Position numbers and translations under genes: made by a program. The notes beneath the pieces are model-generated. The model worked only from the letters and a program-made list of their open reading frames with translations. It was not told the origin of the DNA and did no database searches. This document shows, one piece after another, positions 16,844 through 24,248 of a stretch of 64,000 bases of DNA. The DNA comes from Clostridia bacterium (lineage in GTDB: Bacteria; Bacillota; Clostridia; Christensenellales; Aristaeellaceae), in the NCBI GenBank assembly GCA_017484085.1, contig JAFUTW010000014.1:1-64000 (forward strand), in the 5' to 3' direction. Positions within the stretch are counted from its first letter, which is position 1; each line of letters opens with the position of its first letter.

Positions 16844-18556
16844 TCAGCAGCCTTTGTCCTTTACGACGTCATCCTCTCGGAGGATGAGTTCCTCCAGGCC
16901 GTCGCCCGCATCTTGCGATGCGCCTCCCGGACGCCATTGTTTTCCCGCAAGCCCGTCGAGAAAGAGCTTTGCGATTCTGACAGCACCGCGTTCCTGCAGA
17001 TGGCTGTCGTCCGCGCGCCCCTCCGGATAGTTCGGGCTGCCCGCAGGCACGTGGCAGTAGATGCTTTTGCTCCCCTCCGGTCCTTCGCCTGACAGCAGCT
17101 CCGTCGTCGCACTCTCCAGATCGACCAGGCGCACACCGAGGCTTTCCGCCGTCCGGCGCATGGCCGAAGGATACGCCCCGTGTGTGGGAACGGGCTTTCC
17201 GGATGCGTCAAAGCGCCGCCTTGCGATGGACGTCACGAGGATGGGCTCCACCCCTTTCTGCCTCGCCGTATCGATGTAGAGGCCCAGGCACTCCCGATAG
17301 GTGCTTTCGGGGTCTGTATGGCGCGCTTTGTCCGGCTTTTCGTCGTTGTGACCGAAGCAAACGATCAGCTTGTCGCCCGCCCTGAGACAGCACTCTATAT
17401 AATGAAGGCGCTGCTCCGTGATAAAGCTTTTGCTGGAGCGGCCGTTCACCGCCTCGTTCTGGATGAAGACCGTCCCGTCCGTCAGGGCCTGCAGCTTCTG
17501 CCCCCACCCCGTCATCGGATAGGCTTCCGCTGGATAATCCGCCATGGTCGAATCCCCGCAGAGGAACCAGGTCGGCACACGCCTGTCCGGCCGCCAGCCG
17601 TCGAATCCGCCGATCACCTCCGGCAGGTTCAGGATCTGCGCCTCTTCATCCGTCAGCTGCCGCTCGCCCGGGTGCCGCATCTCAAGGGATGCCCGCGCGC
17701 CTTCCGTCCGCCACTCCCCGCAGCGGTCCGTCACCCGGCGCTCCTCATCCCAGTCGCAGAAGCCGCAGGGTGCAACGCACGCATCCATCCGGCACTCGAG
17801 AAAGACCGTCCTGGCAAACCGCCTCCAGGGCCTCCCTAGGAATGCGGCGCCTGCAGCGCATTCTCCCGTCAGCGTGCAGCGGTGAAACACCATGCCGTAG
17901 GGCTGGTGCTCCGGCGTGTTGGCCGCCGTATAGTACCCGCCGTGCCGGTTCATGAACAGAGTGCACCGCTCAAACCAGCAGCGGTACGGCCCGAAGATGA
18001 AATCGATATCCCCGCGGATAAAGCAGTCTTCAAAGTAGAGGCGGCCATGCGTCACCGGGCTGTCGCCGACGCTCGGCACGCACTCGGCGGAGCTGATCCT
18101 GGGCGCGGTGTCCGCATTCACCTTTTCCATCACGGGGCCGCAGAACAGCGTATCCTGATGGGCGATCAGGTCGCAGTTCCGCCAAACGCCGCGGTCTCCG
18201 GCAGCGTAAACGGCAACGGCCTGTCCCGCCGTGCTGCCGTCTCCCGCGTCATTTCGCACGGTCAGGTTCTCCACCTCGACGTTCTTCCCCGTAACGATCA
18301 GCGTCGCGGAGAGAAAGGTCCCCCGGGGCGTCCCGTCCGGAGCCGGATCCTTTGCACAGCCGGAGGCCGTGAGGACCGTCTCCTTCCGGTCTTCGCCGAC
18401 GATGCGAAGGTTGTCCTTATGGATGACGACCCGGCCCGTATATACCCCTTTACGGATGAGCAGCAGGGTCGGCGCCCGGTCCCCCTCCGGTATCCGGTCG
18501 ATCGCCTCCTGTATATCGGTAAAATCTCCGCTTCCATCCCTGGCTACGACAAACAT
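16844..18556 (-). CDS. Pectin methylesterase (CE8) fused to SGNH rhamnogalacturonan acetylesterase (CE12-like)
   Basis: A 570-residue two-domain de-esterifying enzyme. The N-terminal beta-helix (residues about 1-310) has the pectinesterase catalytic set: GQAVAVY, HQDTLFCG, GDIDFIFG and FLGRPWRR. After a short linker an SGNH hydrolase (about 345-540) shows FLCGDSTM, GRSSKSF, FGHNDEK and a late DDSH catalytic pair. No signal peptide is seen at the preferred ATG (18554-18556, GGAAGGA upstream), so cytoplasmic action on imported fragments is likely. A longer upstream frame overlaps the isomerase gene and is rejected. It would strip methyl and acetyl groups before GH28/GH105 cleavage. Confidence 0.93.
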   Translation of the reverse strand: MFVVARDGSGDFTDIQEAIDRIPEGDRAPTLLLIRKGVYTGRVVIHKDNLRIVGEDRKETVLTASGCAKDPAPDGTPRGTFLSATLIVTGKNVEVENLTVRNDAGDGSTAGQAVAVYAAGDRGVWRNCDLIAHQDTLFCGPVMEKVNADTAPRISSAECVPSVGDSPVTHGRLYFEDCFIRGDIDFIFGPYRCWFERCTLFMNRHGGYYTAANTPEHQPYGMVFHRCTLTGECAAGAAFLGRPWRRFARTVFLECRMDACVAPCGFCDWDEERRVTDRCGEWRTEGARASLEMRHPGERQLTDEEAQILNLPEVIGGFDGWRPDRRVPTWFLCGDSTMADYPAEAYPMTGWGQKLQALTDGTVFIQNEAVNGRSSKSFITEQRLHYIECCLRAGDKLIVCFGHNDEKPDKARHTDPESTYRECLGLYIDTARQKGVEPILVTSIARRRFDASGKPVPTHGAYPSAMRRTAESLGVRLVDLESATTELLSGEGPEGSKSIYCHVPAGSPNYPEGRADDSHLQERGAVRIAKLFLDGLAGKQWRPGGASQDAGDGLEELILREDDVVKDKGC

Positions 18557-18602
18557 GGTATTTCCTTCCTTCTCATTGTGGCCGCGCCCGAAAAGCGGCC
18601 CT

Positions 18603-19451
18603 TCAAATCCCCATCTGCCGGGCTGTCCGCTCCAGGAAGAGACGGCTTGCCTGTGCATTCTCGGGTTTCGTGTTTTCCAGCGTTATCGGCAGGCCGTTGG
18701 CGGCCGCCAGGCGCAGCAGGGCATCATAGTACATGTGTCCTGTGCCGCAGGCGACCGGCGTCGGCCTGGGGGCCCCGGGATCAGGGACAAAGTCCTTGAA
18801 GTGCAGCACAGCGGTGCGCTCTCCCAGCCTTCGGACGGCATCCGTGATGATGTCCTCTGCGCAATCCACGTGCGCCGAGTCGATGAGATTGACCGCATCC
18901 AGGATGATTTTTACCCTGTCACAGCCGAGGTCGGAAAGCATGCGCTCCGCCAGCGGCGCATCATGGATGATGTGGCTGCACACCGGCTCGACCGCCAGGT
19001 CCACGCCTTCCTCCCGCGCAAAGCGGGCCACAGGCCGGATGCGCTCCAGAAACAGCTGATAGAGCGCCTCCGTATGGCAGGCTTCACCTTCCCCTGCGGC
19101 AGCGGGCGCCGGCGGGGTCTCCGTCCCCACGCATCCGGCGCCCATCCAGCCCGCAAAGCGCAGGTGCGCTTCGTAGATTCGTCGCGTCTTCTCAGCGGCC
19201 GCGTTGTCCGGATCCGCGAGCTTCAGATAGCAACCCAGCACCGCGCAGCCGATGCCCCTGTCTTCCAGCGCGCCGCGCACTTTGCCGGCGAGCTCCCGCG
19301 TCAGCAATTCCGGCGCATCCTGCATCTTAAAGCCGGGGATCACCTTCTGCATCGCCAGATGGATGCACGAAAAGCCCTGCTGCCGGACAGCGTCCAGCCG
19401 TTCCTCCGGCGTGCCGGGCAGCGTGTCGTGCAGCCTGATACCGATATTCAT
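18603..19451 (-). CDS. Sugar phosphate isomerase/epimerase family TIM-barrel protein
   Basis: A 282-residue protein of the xylose-isomerase-like TIM-barrel superfamily (AP endonuclease 2 fold). Metal-binding acidic and histidine residues are visible in VEPVCSHIIHD, KIILDAVNLID, LHFKDF and the final ITLENTKPEN strand. Such enzymes interconvert keto and aldo sugars or epimerise them. Between the AKR-like gene and the pectin esterase it probably acts on a pectin-derived sugar or uronate, but the substrate is unknown. ATG start with GGGAG upstream. Confidence 0.85.
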   Translation of the reverse strand: MNIGIRLHDTLPGTPEERLDAVRQQGFSCIHLAMQKVIPGFKMQDAPELLTRELAGKVRGALEDRGIGCAVLGCYLKLADPDNAAAEKTRRIYEAHLRFAGWMGAGCVGTETPPAPAAAGEGEACHTEALYQLFLERIRPVARFAREEGVDLAVEPVCSHIIHDAPLAERMLSDLGCDRVKIILDAVNLIDSAHVDCAEDIITDAVRRLGERTAVLHFKDFVPDPGAPRPTPVACGTGHMYYDALLRLAAANGLPITLENTKPENAQASRLFLERTARQMGI

Positions 19452-19477
19452 CCTTCATTCTCCCGTCTCTTTTGTCC

Positions 19478-20635
19478 TTATGCGCCGAAGAGTTCCGCCG
19501 TCTTCCGCATGCGGCCGGCAACCGGTACGCCGAACGGGCAGCGCCCCTCGCAGCTGCGGCAGCCCACGCACGCGGAGGCTGTCTGTCCCAGCGCAAGATA
19601 GTGCTCGCGCACGCTCGCGGGAACTTCCGCCTGCTGCACCGCCAGATCGTAAAACTTGTTGACCATCGCGATGTCGATATTGACCGGGCAGGGCTTGCAG
19701 TGCCCGCAGTAGGTGTATTCACCCGTATATGCATGCAGCGGCGCGGAAGCGATCACGCTGGCATAGTCCTTTTCGTCCTCCGTCGCCGTCTCATAGGACA
19801 GCGCCTGATCGACCTGAGCCGGCGTATCGTAGCCGCAGAGGATCGAGGCCACGCCCGGGCGGGTCAGGCTGTAATGGATGAGCTGCGGCGCCGTAAAAGC
19901 CGTGCCGAACGGCGAGGTTTTTGCGTCAAACAGCCTCCCGCCGAAGAAGCCCTTCATCACGGTGATGCCGACGTCCCGCTCTTCGCACAGCCGGTAGAGG
20001 GCCGAGCGCTCCGGATCGATGCCGGAGAGAGTCGTGTCATAGCCCGTGAACAGGCTGTCCAGGTCCTCCGTGGCGGGCCGCATGTCGAACGCGGGGTTGA
20101 TCGAAAAGAGGATCATCTCGATAAAACCGGTTTCGGCCGCCATTGCGGCGATCCTTGGATTGTGCGTGCTGAGGCCGATATGGCGGATGATGCCCTGCTC
20201 GTGCAGCGCATGCACATAGCGGATGTACTCCGTGTTCATCGCCGTTTCCCACTCCTGCACGGAGTCGATGTAATGGATCATCCCCAGATCGATGTATCCG
20301 CCACCGATCCGGGAAAGCAGATCCTCAAAGGCCGGTTTGACGAACCGCATATCGCGCGTGCGCACATACTGTCCGCCCTGCCAGGTGGAGCCGATATGCC
20401 CCTGCACGAACCACTCGTCCCGGCAGTCCGCGATCGCCTCTCCGATGATATCGCGCGACTTGGGGTCCGGCATCCAGCAGTCGATGAGGTTGATGCCCCG
20501 GCTGTGCGCATAGCGGACCAGCTTCACGGACTCCTCCTTCGGATGCCGCTCCAGCCACTCGCCGCCAAAGCCGATTTCGCTGACCGAAAGGCCCGTCTTC
20601 CCCAGTCTTCTGTACGTCATTCCGTCCTTCTGCAT
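19478..20635 (-). CDS. Aldo/keto reductase-like protein with C-terminal ferredoxin-type Fe-S domain
   Basis: A 385-residue protein. The first 290 residues are an AKR barrel, and the C-terminus carries two Cys clusters: CGHCKPCP near residue 315 and CVGCRSCEGRCPFG near 355, enough for two 4Fe-4S clusters. The usual AKR tetrad is altered. The position of the catalytic tyrosine after NLID reads CWMPD, and the lysine strand reads VQGHIG, while the histidine in MIHYID is kept. It leads the second pectin operon from its own promoter. The likely role is redox chemistry on a sugar acid, but the missing residues make ordinary AKR catalysis doubtful. ATG with AAGGAG. Confidence 0.88.
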   Translation of the reverse strand: MQKDGMTYRRLGKTGLSVSEIGFGGEWLERHPKEESVKLVRYAHSRGINLIDCWMPDPKSRDIIGEAIADCRDEWFVQGHIGSTWQGGQYVRTRDMRFVKPAFEDLLSRIGGGYIDLGMIHYIDSVQEWETAMNTEYIRYVHALHEQGIIRHIGLSTHNPRIAAMAAETGFIEMILFSINPAFDMRPATEDLDSLFTGYDTTLSGIDPERSALYRLCEERDVGITVMKGFFGGRLFDAKTSPFGTAFTAPQLIHYSLTRPGVASILCGYDTPAQVDQALSYETATEDEKDYASVIASAPLHAYTGEYTYCGHCKPCPVNIDIAMVNKFYDLAVQQAEVPASVREHYLALGQTASACVGCRSCEGRCPFGVPVAGRMRKTAELFGA

Positions 20636-20689
20636 AACTGTCTCCTTCCGGCCGGTGCACCCGGTATGTGTTCAAAACTCGTTGATCCT

Positions 20690-20719
20690 ATTATATCTGC
20701 TGTCCTCCGCCTCTGACAA
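20690..20719 (-). promoter_or_regulatory. Promoter of the second pectin operon
   Basis: On the minus strand TTGTCA and a perfect TATAAT lie 18 bases apart, about 55 bases upstream of the AKR-like start. The sequence diverges from the promoter of the FNT-type gene on the other strand. Confidence 0.7.
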
Positions 20720-20746
20720 CCCATAACAGATCCTTTTTGCCGAAGT

Positions 20747-20766
20747 GCGGAGGACTTTGCCTCCGC
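20747..20766. repeat. Inverted repeat between divergent promoters
   Basis: A 7-bp GC-rich inverted repeat (GCGGAGG / CCTCCGC, 6-base loop) upstream of the FNT-type promoter. It could be an operator or a weak terminator; nothing in the sequence decides between these. Confidence 0.4.
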
Positions 20767-20769
20767 GTC

Positions 20770-20798
20770 TTCCTTTCCGCCCGTAAATCCGTTATAAT
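20770..20798 (+). promoter_or_regulatory. Probable promoter of the FNT-type gene
   Basis: A perfect -10 TATAAT at 20793-20798 with a poor -35 (TTCCTT) 17 bases upstream, about 53 bases before the ATG. Confidence 0.5.
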
Positions 20799-20850
20799 CA
20801 GGGCAGAGTGCAAAGGCGCTTTTAACAGCTTCTCATCAGGGAGGGTTCCT

Positions 20851-21483
20851 ATGTCCAATCCGAAGAGTTTTCGTCCTGCCTGCATCCGCAAGGCCGTCGC
20901 CGCCGGCATGCTCATTACCATGGGGTGCGCAGTGCGCCTGGCCGTCGGCGGTCTGCCCGGTGTCGTGCTGTTTGCGGCAGGGCTCTACTTCGTCATGATG
21001 ATGAATGCGCAGCTCTTTACCGGCATCGCCGCGGAGGCGGATATCCGCTGGGGCGACAAAGCCCTGATCCTCGCGGGGAACATCCTCGGCGCGTTCTTCA
21101 CCGCTTCCGCCATCGCTTCCTTCTCCCCTGCCGTCAGGGAAGCCGCCGTCACGCTGATGGGCAGTTTCCGCTATGGGCTTGGCACGTACACCGCTGCCGT
21201 CTTCTGCGGCATCTGCATGTGGCTGGCGACCCGCAGAGTTTCCGGCGTTCCGCAGCCGCTCAGCATCCTCTTCGGTGTGTGCGTCTTCATCCTCAGCGGA
21301 TATACGCACAGCATCGCCATGGCCGGTTATGTCGGCCTGGCCGCGCCGGACGGCTTTGCCGCCTTCTGGAGCTATGCCCTGTCCAACGTCCCCGGCCTCG
21401 TTGGCTGCGCGCTCTGCAATCTTGCCGGCAGCTACCTCGCTTTCTTCCTGCTCGGCGGCATATCGCTGCCCTGGAAGCTGTAA
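20851..21483 (+). CDS. Formate/nitrite transporter (FNT) family membrane protein
   Basis: A 210-residue, roughly six-helix protein. FNT landmarks are AGNILGAFF near residue 68, FCGICMWLATR near 115 in the place of the family CNxLVCLA motif, and FILSGYTHSIAM near 145 in the place of the GFEHSVAN helix. It is shorter than the 260-290 residues of FocA/NirC, lacking much of the N-terminal extension. FNT channels pass formate, nitrite, hydrosulfide or lactate; the substrate here is not predicted. The ATG has GGGAGG seven bases before it. Monocistronic, closed by a strong terminator. Confidence 0.8.
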   Translation: MSNPKSFRPACIRKAVAAGMLITMGCAVRLAVGGLPGVVLFAAGLYFVMMMNAQLFTGIAAEADIRWGDKALILAGNILGAFFTASAIASFSPAVREAAVTLMGSFRYGLGTYTAAVFCGICMWLATRRVSGVPQPLSILFGVCVFILSGYTHSIAMAGYVGLAAPDGFAAFWSYALSNVPGLVGCALCNLAGSYLAFFLLGGISLPWKL

Positions 21484-21524
21484 AGCCCGCCGGCTGCAAG
21501 CGGTCTTTGTCTGCATACAAGGAT

Positions 21525-21558
21525 CCCCCGGTCTTCACACTTTGCAGAAGACCGGGGG
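21525..21558 (+). terminator. Terminator after the FNT-type gene
   Basis: A 12-bp perfect stem (CCCCCGGTCTTC) with a 10-base loop, followed by a short T-rich run. Confidence 0.8.
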
Positions 21559-21626
21559 GTGTGTTTATTCCTTCAGGGAGCCACCGGATGCCGCACTTCC
21601 GGTTGTAACTGAAATCTGAGGTGTAC

Positions 21627-21664
21627 AGCAAAAGCCCAGATCTTTAAAGATCTGGGCTTTTGCT
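21627..21664 (-). terminator. Terminator of the tRNA-Met pair (perfect 38-bp palindrome)
   Basis: A perfect inverted repeat of two 19-base arms with no spacer lies two bases beyond the encoded CCA end of the elongator tRNA gene. The arm ends in a T-rich stretch on both strands, so it can stop transcription from either side. Confidence 0.8.
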
Positions 21665-21665
21665 G

Positions 21666-21742
21666 TGGTAGCGGGAGGGGGATTCGAACCCTCGACAGAC
21701 CGGGTATGAACCGGTTACTCTAGCCAACTGAGTTATCCCGCC
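21666..21742 (-). tRNA. tRNA-Met (CAT), elongator type
   Basis: A 77-base gene including encoded CCA. The cloverleaf is readable: 7-bp acceptor GGCGGGA/TCCCGCT, D arm with GGCTAG, anticodon stem ACCGG/CCGGT holding TTCATAC, and T arm GAGGG TTCGAAT CCCTC-like. The first pair is G-U, not the unpaired C1-A72 of an initiator, so this is the elongator form. A tRNA-Ile2 with modified CAT cannot be ruled out by sequence alone. Confidence 0.9.
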
Positions 21743-21750
21743 ATAAAAAA

Positions 21751-21827
<77 letters not shown>

Positions 21828-21854
21828 ATACAGTCGCCTTCAGACGACTGATGT

Positions 21855-21883
21855 AGTATACCGCATTTGCCCTGGAATGTCAA
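21855..21883 (-). promoter_or_regulatory. Consensus promoter of the tRNA-Met operon
   Basis: A perfect -35 TTGACA and TATACT -10 spaced by 17 bases. The TGA stop codon of the upstream ppx/gppA gene is embedded in the -35 hexamer, so the tRNA promoter uses the last codons of a protein gene. Confidence 0.92.
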
Positions 21884-22779
21884 CCCATTTGCCTAAATTT
21901 TTTCTTAAGGTATCCATCCATGTTTCCCTGTGCAGAAAGCCTCAGTACACTGATGGACAGCGTGGTCATCACTGCATCCAGTATGGCGATCCCCGCCGGG
22001 ATGATATCCGCGCGGTGCGGCATCAGCCCCGTCGTGTGCCGGCGTTCCTCCATGGGCATCACCGCCAGTCTGCGGCCCCAGGAGGCAACCTCGCGGCGTG
22101 TCATCCCCATGCCTTCACAGGTGTCTGAATCAAACAGCGGAATACCCCGCTGCATCGCGCCCAGGGTGGTCATCGTCCCGCCGACGCCCGTCCAGATGCG
22201 GCCGGAAGCTTCCTTCTCCCAGCCTGGCGCTTTTTCCAGGAGGAGTGCCATGGCGCGCTCCCGGGTCCGCTCGTACCCTGCTTCATCCGTCACGGCCTCC
22301 AGGCGGCTGTAACGCACGGCGCCCATCTGCAGGCTGATTGCCCTTTCGGGGATGCCGTCTTTTCCGATCGTCAGCTCCGTTGAGCCGCCGCCGATATCGA
22401 TGACGCCGCTCGGTTCACACCCGCATGCGCCCAGGTAAGACAGCCTGGCTTCTTCCTCACCCGAAATGATTTCAGGCACAGCGCCGCACGCCGCTTCACA
22501 GCGCGCGGCAAAGTCACCGCCGTTTTTAGCGTCCCTTGCGGCGCTCGTCGCAAAAAGAAAAATCTCCTGTGCGCCGCTTTGCCGTGCCAGCCCTGCCAGC
22601 TCGGCTACCGCGTCCACAGAAGATTGCATACTTTCATCCGTCAGGACTCCGTCCTTGAGTCCGGCAAACAGTCTTGTCCCCCTGCGCTCACGGATGACCC
22701 CGCACAGCGCCTGTCCGTCCCACTCGGCGCTCAGCATACGGATCGCGTTGGATCCAACGGCAATACAGGCCAAACGCAT
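21880..22779 (-). CDS. Ppx/GppA-family exopolyphosphatase / guanosine pentaphosphatase
   Basis: A 299-residue single-unit Ppx/GppA phosphatase of the ASKHA (actin-like) fold, the short form without the C-terminal HD domain. Motifs are the N-terminal CIAVGSNAIRML (usual DIGSNSxR), EIISGEEEARLSYLG, GVIDIGGGSTELT and the late WTGVGGTMTTL. It hydrolyses polyphosphate or pppGpp. The ATG at 22777-22779 has GGGGGAG upstream. The open frame that continues upstream is the shadow of the divIC-like gene. It follows that gene by 20 bases. The Ala and Val before GSN differ from the usual Asp/Ile-Gly pair. Confidence 0.92.
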   Translation of the reverse strand: MRLACIAVGSNAIRMLSAEWDGQALCGVIRERRGTRLFAGLKDGVLTDESMQSSVDAVAELAGLARQSGAQEIFLFATSAARDAKNGGDFAARCEAACGAVPEIISGEEEARLSYLGACGCEPSGVIDIGGGSTELTIGKDGIPERAISLQMGAVRYSRLEAVTDEAGYERTRERAMALLLEKAPGWEKEASGRIWTGVGGTMTTLGAMQRGIPLFDSDTCEGMGMTRREVASWGRRLAVMPMEERRHTTGLMPHRADIIPAGIAILDAVMTTLSISVLRLSAQGNMDGYLKKKFRQMG

Positions 22780-22799
22780 AGGCAACTCCCCCTCAGCTG

Positions 22800-23150
22800 T
22801 CAATTCTGTCCGTATACCTGAAAATCCGGCTTTGTCTGCTCCGGAAGATTGGCAACTTCGTAGATGGTTTCCCCGTACCAGCAGTAGCCGTAATCCCTGC
22901 GCGCCACGCGCTCCACAAAGTCGCTGGTATCGCTCTCCGCGAGCAGCTGCCGCAGGCGGTTGTTCTCCTCCTGGGCTTTCCAGTAGGCATCGGCAGCGCT
23001 CTGCAGCTTGCGCTGTTCCTCTTCCGCGCTGACCTCCCGCTGCGGCAGACGCACCATCACCGTCACAGCCATGACAGCCAGTACTGCGAGCAGCACCCTG
23101 AACGGCAGCGGGCGAAAGCTGCTGTTCTTTTTCTTGCGTTTTGTCCTCAC
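22800..23150 (-). CDS. Septum formation initiator, FtsB/DivIC family
   Basis: A 116-residue bitopic protein: a very basic N-terminus (RTKRKKKNSS), one membrane helix (about residues 18-38), a coiled coil rich in Glu/Gln (AEEEQRKLQSAADAYWKAQEENNRLR) and the compact RRDYGYCWYGETIY motif typical of DivIC/FtsB. It should act at the division septum with FtsL and FtsQ/DivIB homologues. Two GTG starts are possible. The one at 23148-23150 has GAGGGG at the proper eight-base distance and is preferred over that at 23157-23159. Confidence 0.88.
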   Translation of the reverse strand: MRTKRKKKNSSFRPLPFRVLLAVLAVMAVTVMVRLPQREVSAEEEQRKLQSAADAYWKAQEENNRLRQLLAESDTSDFVERVARRDYGYCWYGETIYEVANLPEQTKPDFQVYGQN

Positions 23151-23239
23151 AAAAGCCACCCCTCATCGAATCCCTCTTGTTCTTTTTCGACGGGGATGGA
23201 AAAACTCCTGCCGGTAAATGAGACTTTTCGTCGGTTTTT

Positions 23240-23271
23240 GAAAAAAATCTTTCGCGAGGCCCGCCTTCGCG
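23240..23271 (-). terminator. Terminator after the alpha/beta hydrolase gene
   Basis: An 8-bp GC-rich stem with one bulge (CGCGAGGC with GCCTTCGCG) is followed on the minus strand by a run of seven T. It ends the darA-to-hydrolase operon. Confidence 0.7.
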
Positions 23272-23279
23272 TAGATCAG

Positions 23280-24248
23280 CTACTTCGGTCTGTTTTGTGA
23301 AAGAAATTCGAGGACCTCCGTGACATAAGGGCGAAGGACGGCATCCTCGGAGAAATAAATCTCATGCTTGGCGTCACACTGCACCAGCCTGCCCTGTCCT
23401 ACTCCGTCCGCAAAGCGCTTCTGTTCCGGCAGCAGGACGATCGTATCCTTCTTGCCCTGAAACAGCAGGACCGGCGTTTGGATCCTCGCCAGATTCTGCC
23501 GGTTCAGCAGCCCGCGCGTCACACCGACAGCCTCGCGTGCCCATCGGTAGCTGGGTGAACAGTTCTGCAGATGCCGGTGTCCCGCCCGCTTTTGGGCGTA
23601 ATAGGCATAACGTTCCCGGCTGGTTGCACAGCTGTTTTCAAAGGTTTCCGCCTCCGCGTCGAACGGTTTCCCGATAAAGGCACGCTCCTTCCCTTTTCCA
23701 AGGAAGCTCATGCAGCCGGTTATAGCGCCTACCGCCCAATTTGGTACCGGCGCGCTGCTCGGCGCGATCATCGGCGAAGACAATACGGCCGCAGAAAACG
23801 CCTCCGGCCTGCGCATCAGCAGGAACCCGGCCACCGCGCCGCCCATCGAGTGCCCGAATAAAACAGACCTGAGGCCTGTTTTATTCGGCTGTATCAGTTT
23901 GTCAAGGATCTCTTCGGCATCGTCGACATAGTCTTTAAAGTGCTCGACGTCCGTCAATGATGTGTCTTCCGACAGGCGCACCGAATGCCCGTGACCGCGC
24001 TGATCCGGGGCGTAAACCGCAAAACCGGCCTGTGTGAAATACCAGATCATCTCGCGGAATTTCTCGGCCGATTCCGTGTAGCCGTGCAGCAGCAGAAGCG
24101 CGGCATGCGCTTTGTCAGGCTCATAGACCTCAACGTGCAGTTTGCCGCCCTGCACCGGAAGATAAACCTCTCGGCGGATCGCGGCCAGCGCCGGTTCCAC
24201 CGTACCGGTCATCATTTCACTGTAATCATCTTCTTTAACCCAGATCAT
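23280..24248 (-). CDS. Alpha/beta hydrolase, monoacylglycerol lipase/lysophospholipase type
   Basis: A 322-residue serine hydrolase. The oxyanion region is LLHGYTESAEKF, the nucleophile elbow FGHSMGGAV, and the acid and histidine are in KKDTIV and AKHEIY. The DQRGHGHS motif is characteristic of the monoglyceride lipase and lysophospholipase group (Hydrolase_4). No signal peptide, so cytoplasmic. The gene start overlaps the DmpA-type gene by 14 bases and its ribosome site lies inside that gene. A 13-bp inverted repeat lies within the coding region just upstream of the codons for the nucleophile elbow. Confidence 0.9.
   Translation of the reverse strand: MIWVKEDDYSEMMTGTVEPALAAIRREVYLPVQGGKLHVEVYEPDKAHAALLLLHGYTESAEKFREMIWYFTQAGFAVYAPDQRGHGHSVRLSEDTSLTDVEHFKDYVDDAEEILDKLIQPNKTGLRSVLFGHSMGGAVAGFLLMRRPEAFSAAVLSSPMIAPSSAPVPNWAVGAITGCMSFLGKGKERAFIGKPFDAEAETFENSCATSRERYAYYAQKRAGHRHLQNCSPSYRWAREAVGVTRGLLNRQNLARIQTPVLLFQGKKDTIVLLPEQKRFADGVGQGRLVQCDAKHEIYFSEDAVLRPYVTEVLEFLSQNRPK
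23854..23888. repeat. Intragenic 13-bp inverted repeat in the hydrolase gene
   Basis: CCGAATAAAACAG and its exact complement are separated by nine bases inside the coding region. The A/T-rich stem stands out from the surrounding GC-rich codons. It could fold in mRNA or be the relic of a small inserted element. Confidence 0.6.

Noticed and set aside
22780-23166. Upstream extension of the ppx/gppA frame (to 23166)
   Set aside because: It overlaps the divIC-like gene in another frame and yields an Ala/Arg-rich sequence unlike the family; the real start is at 22779.
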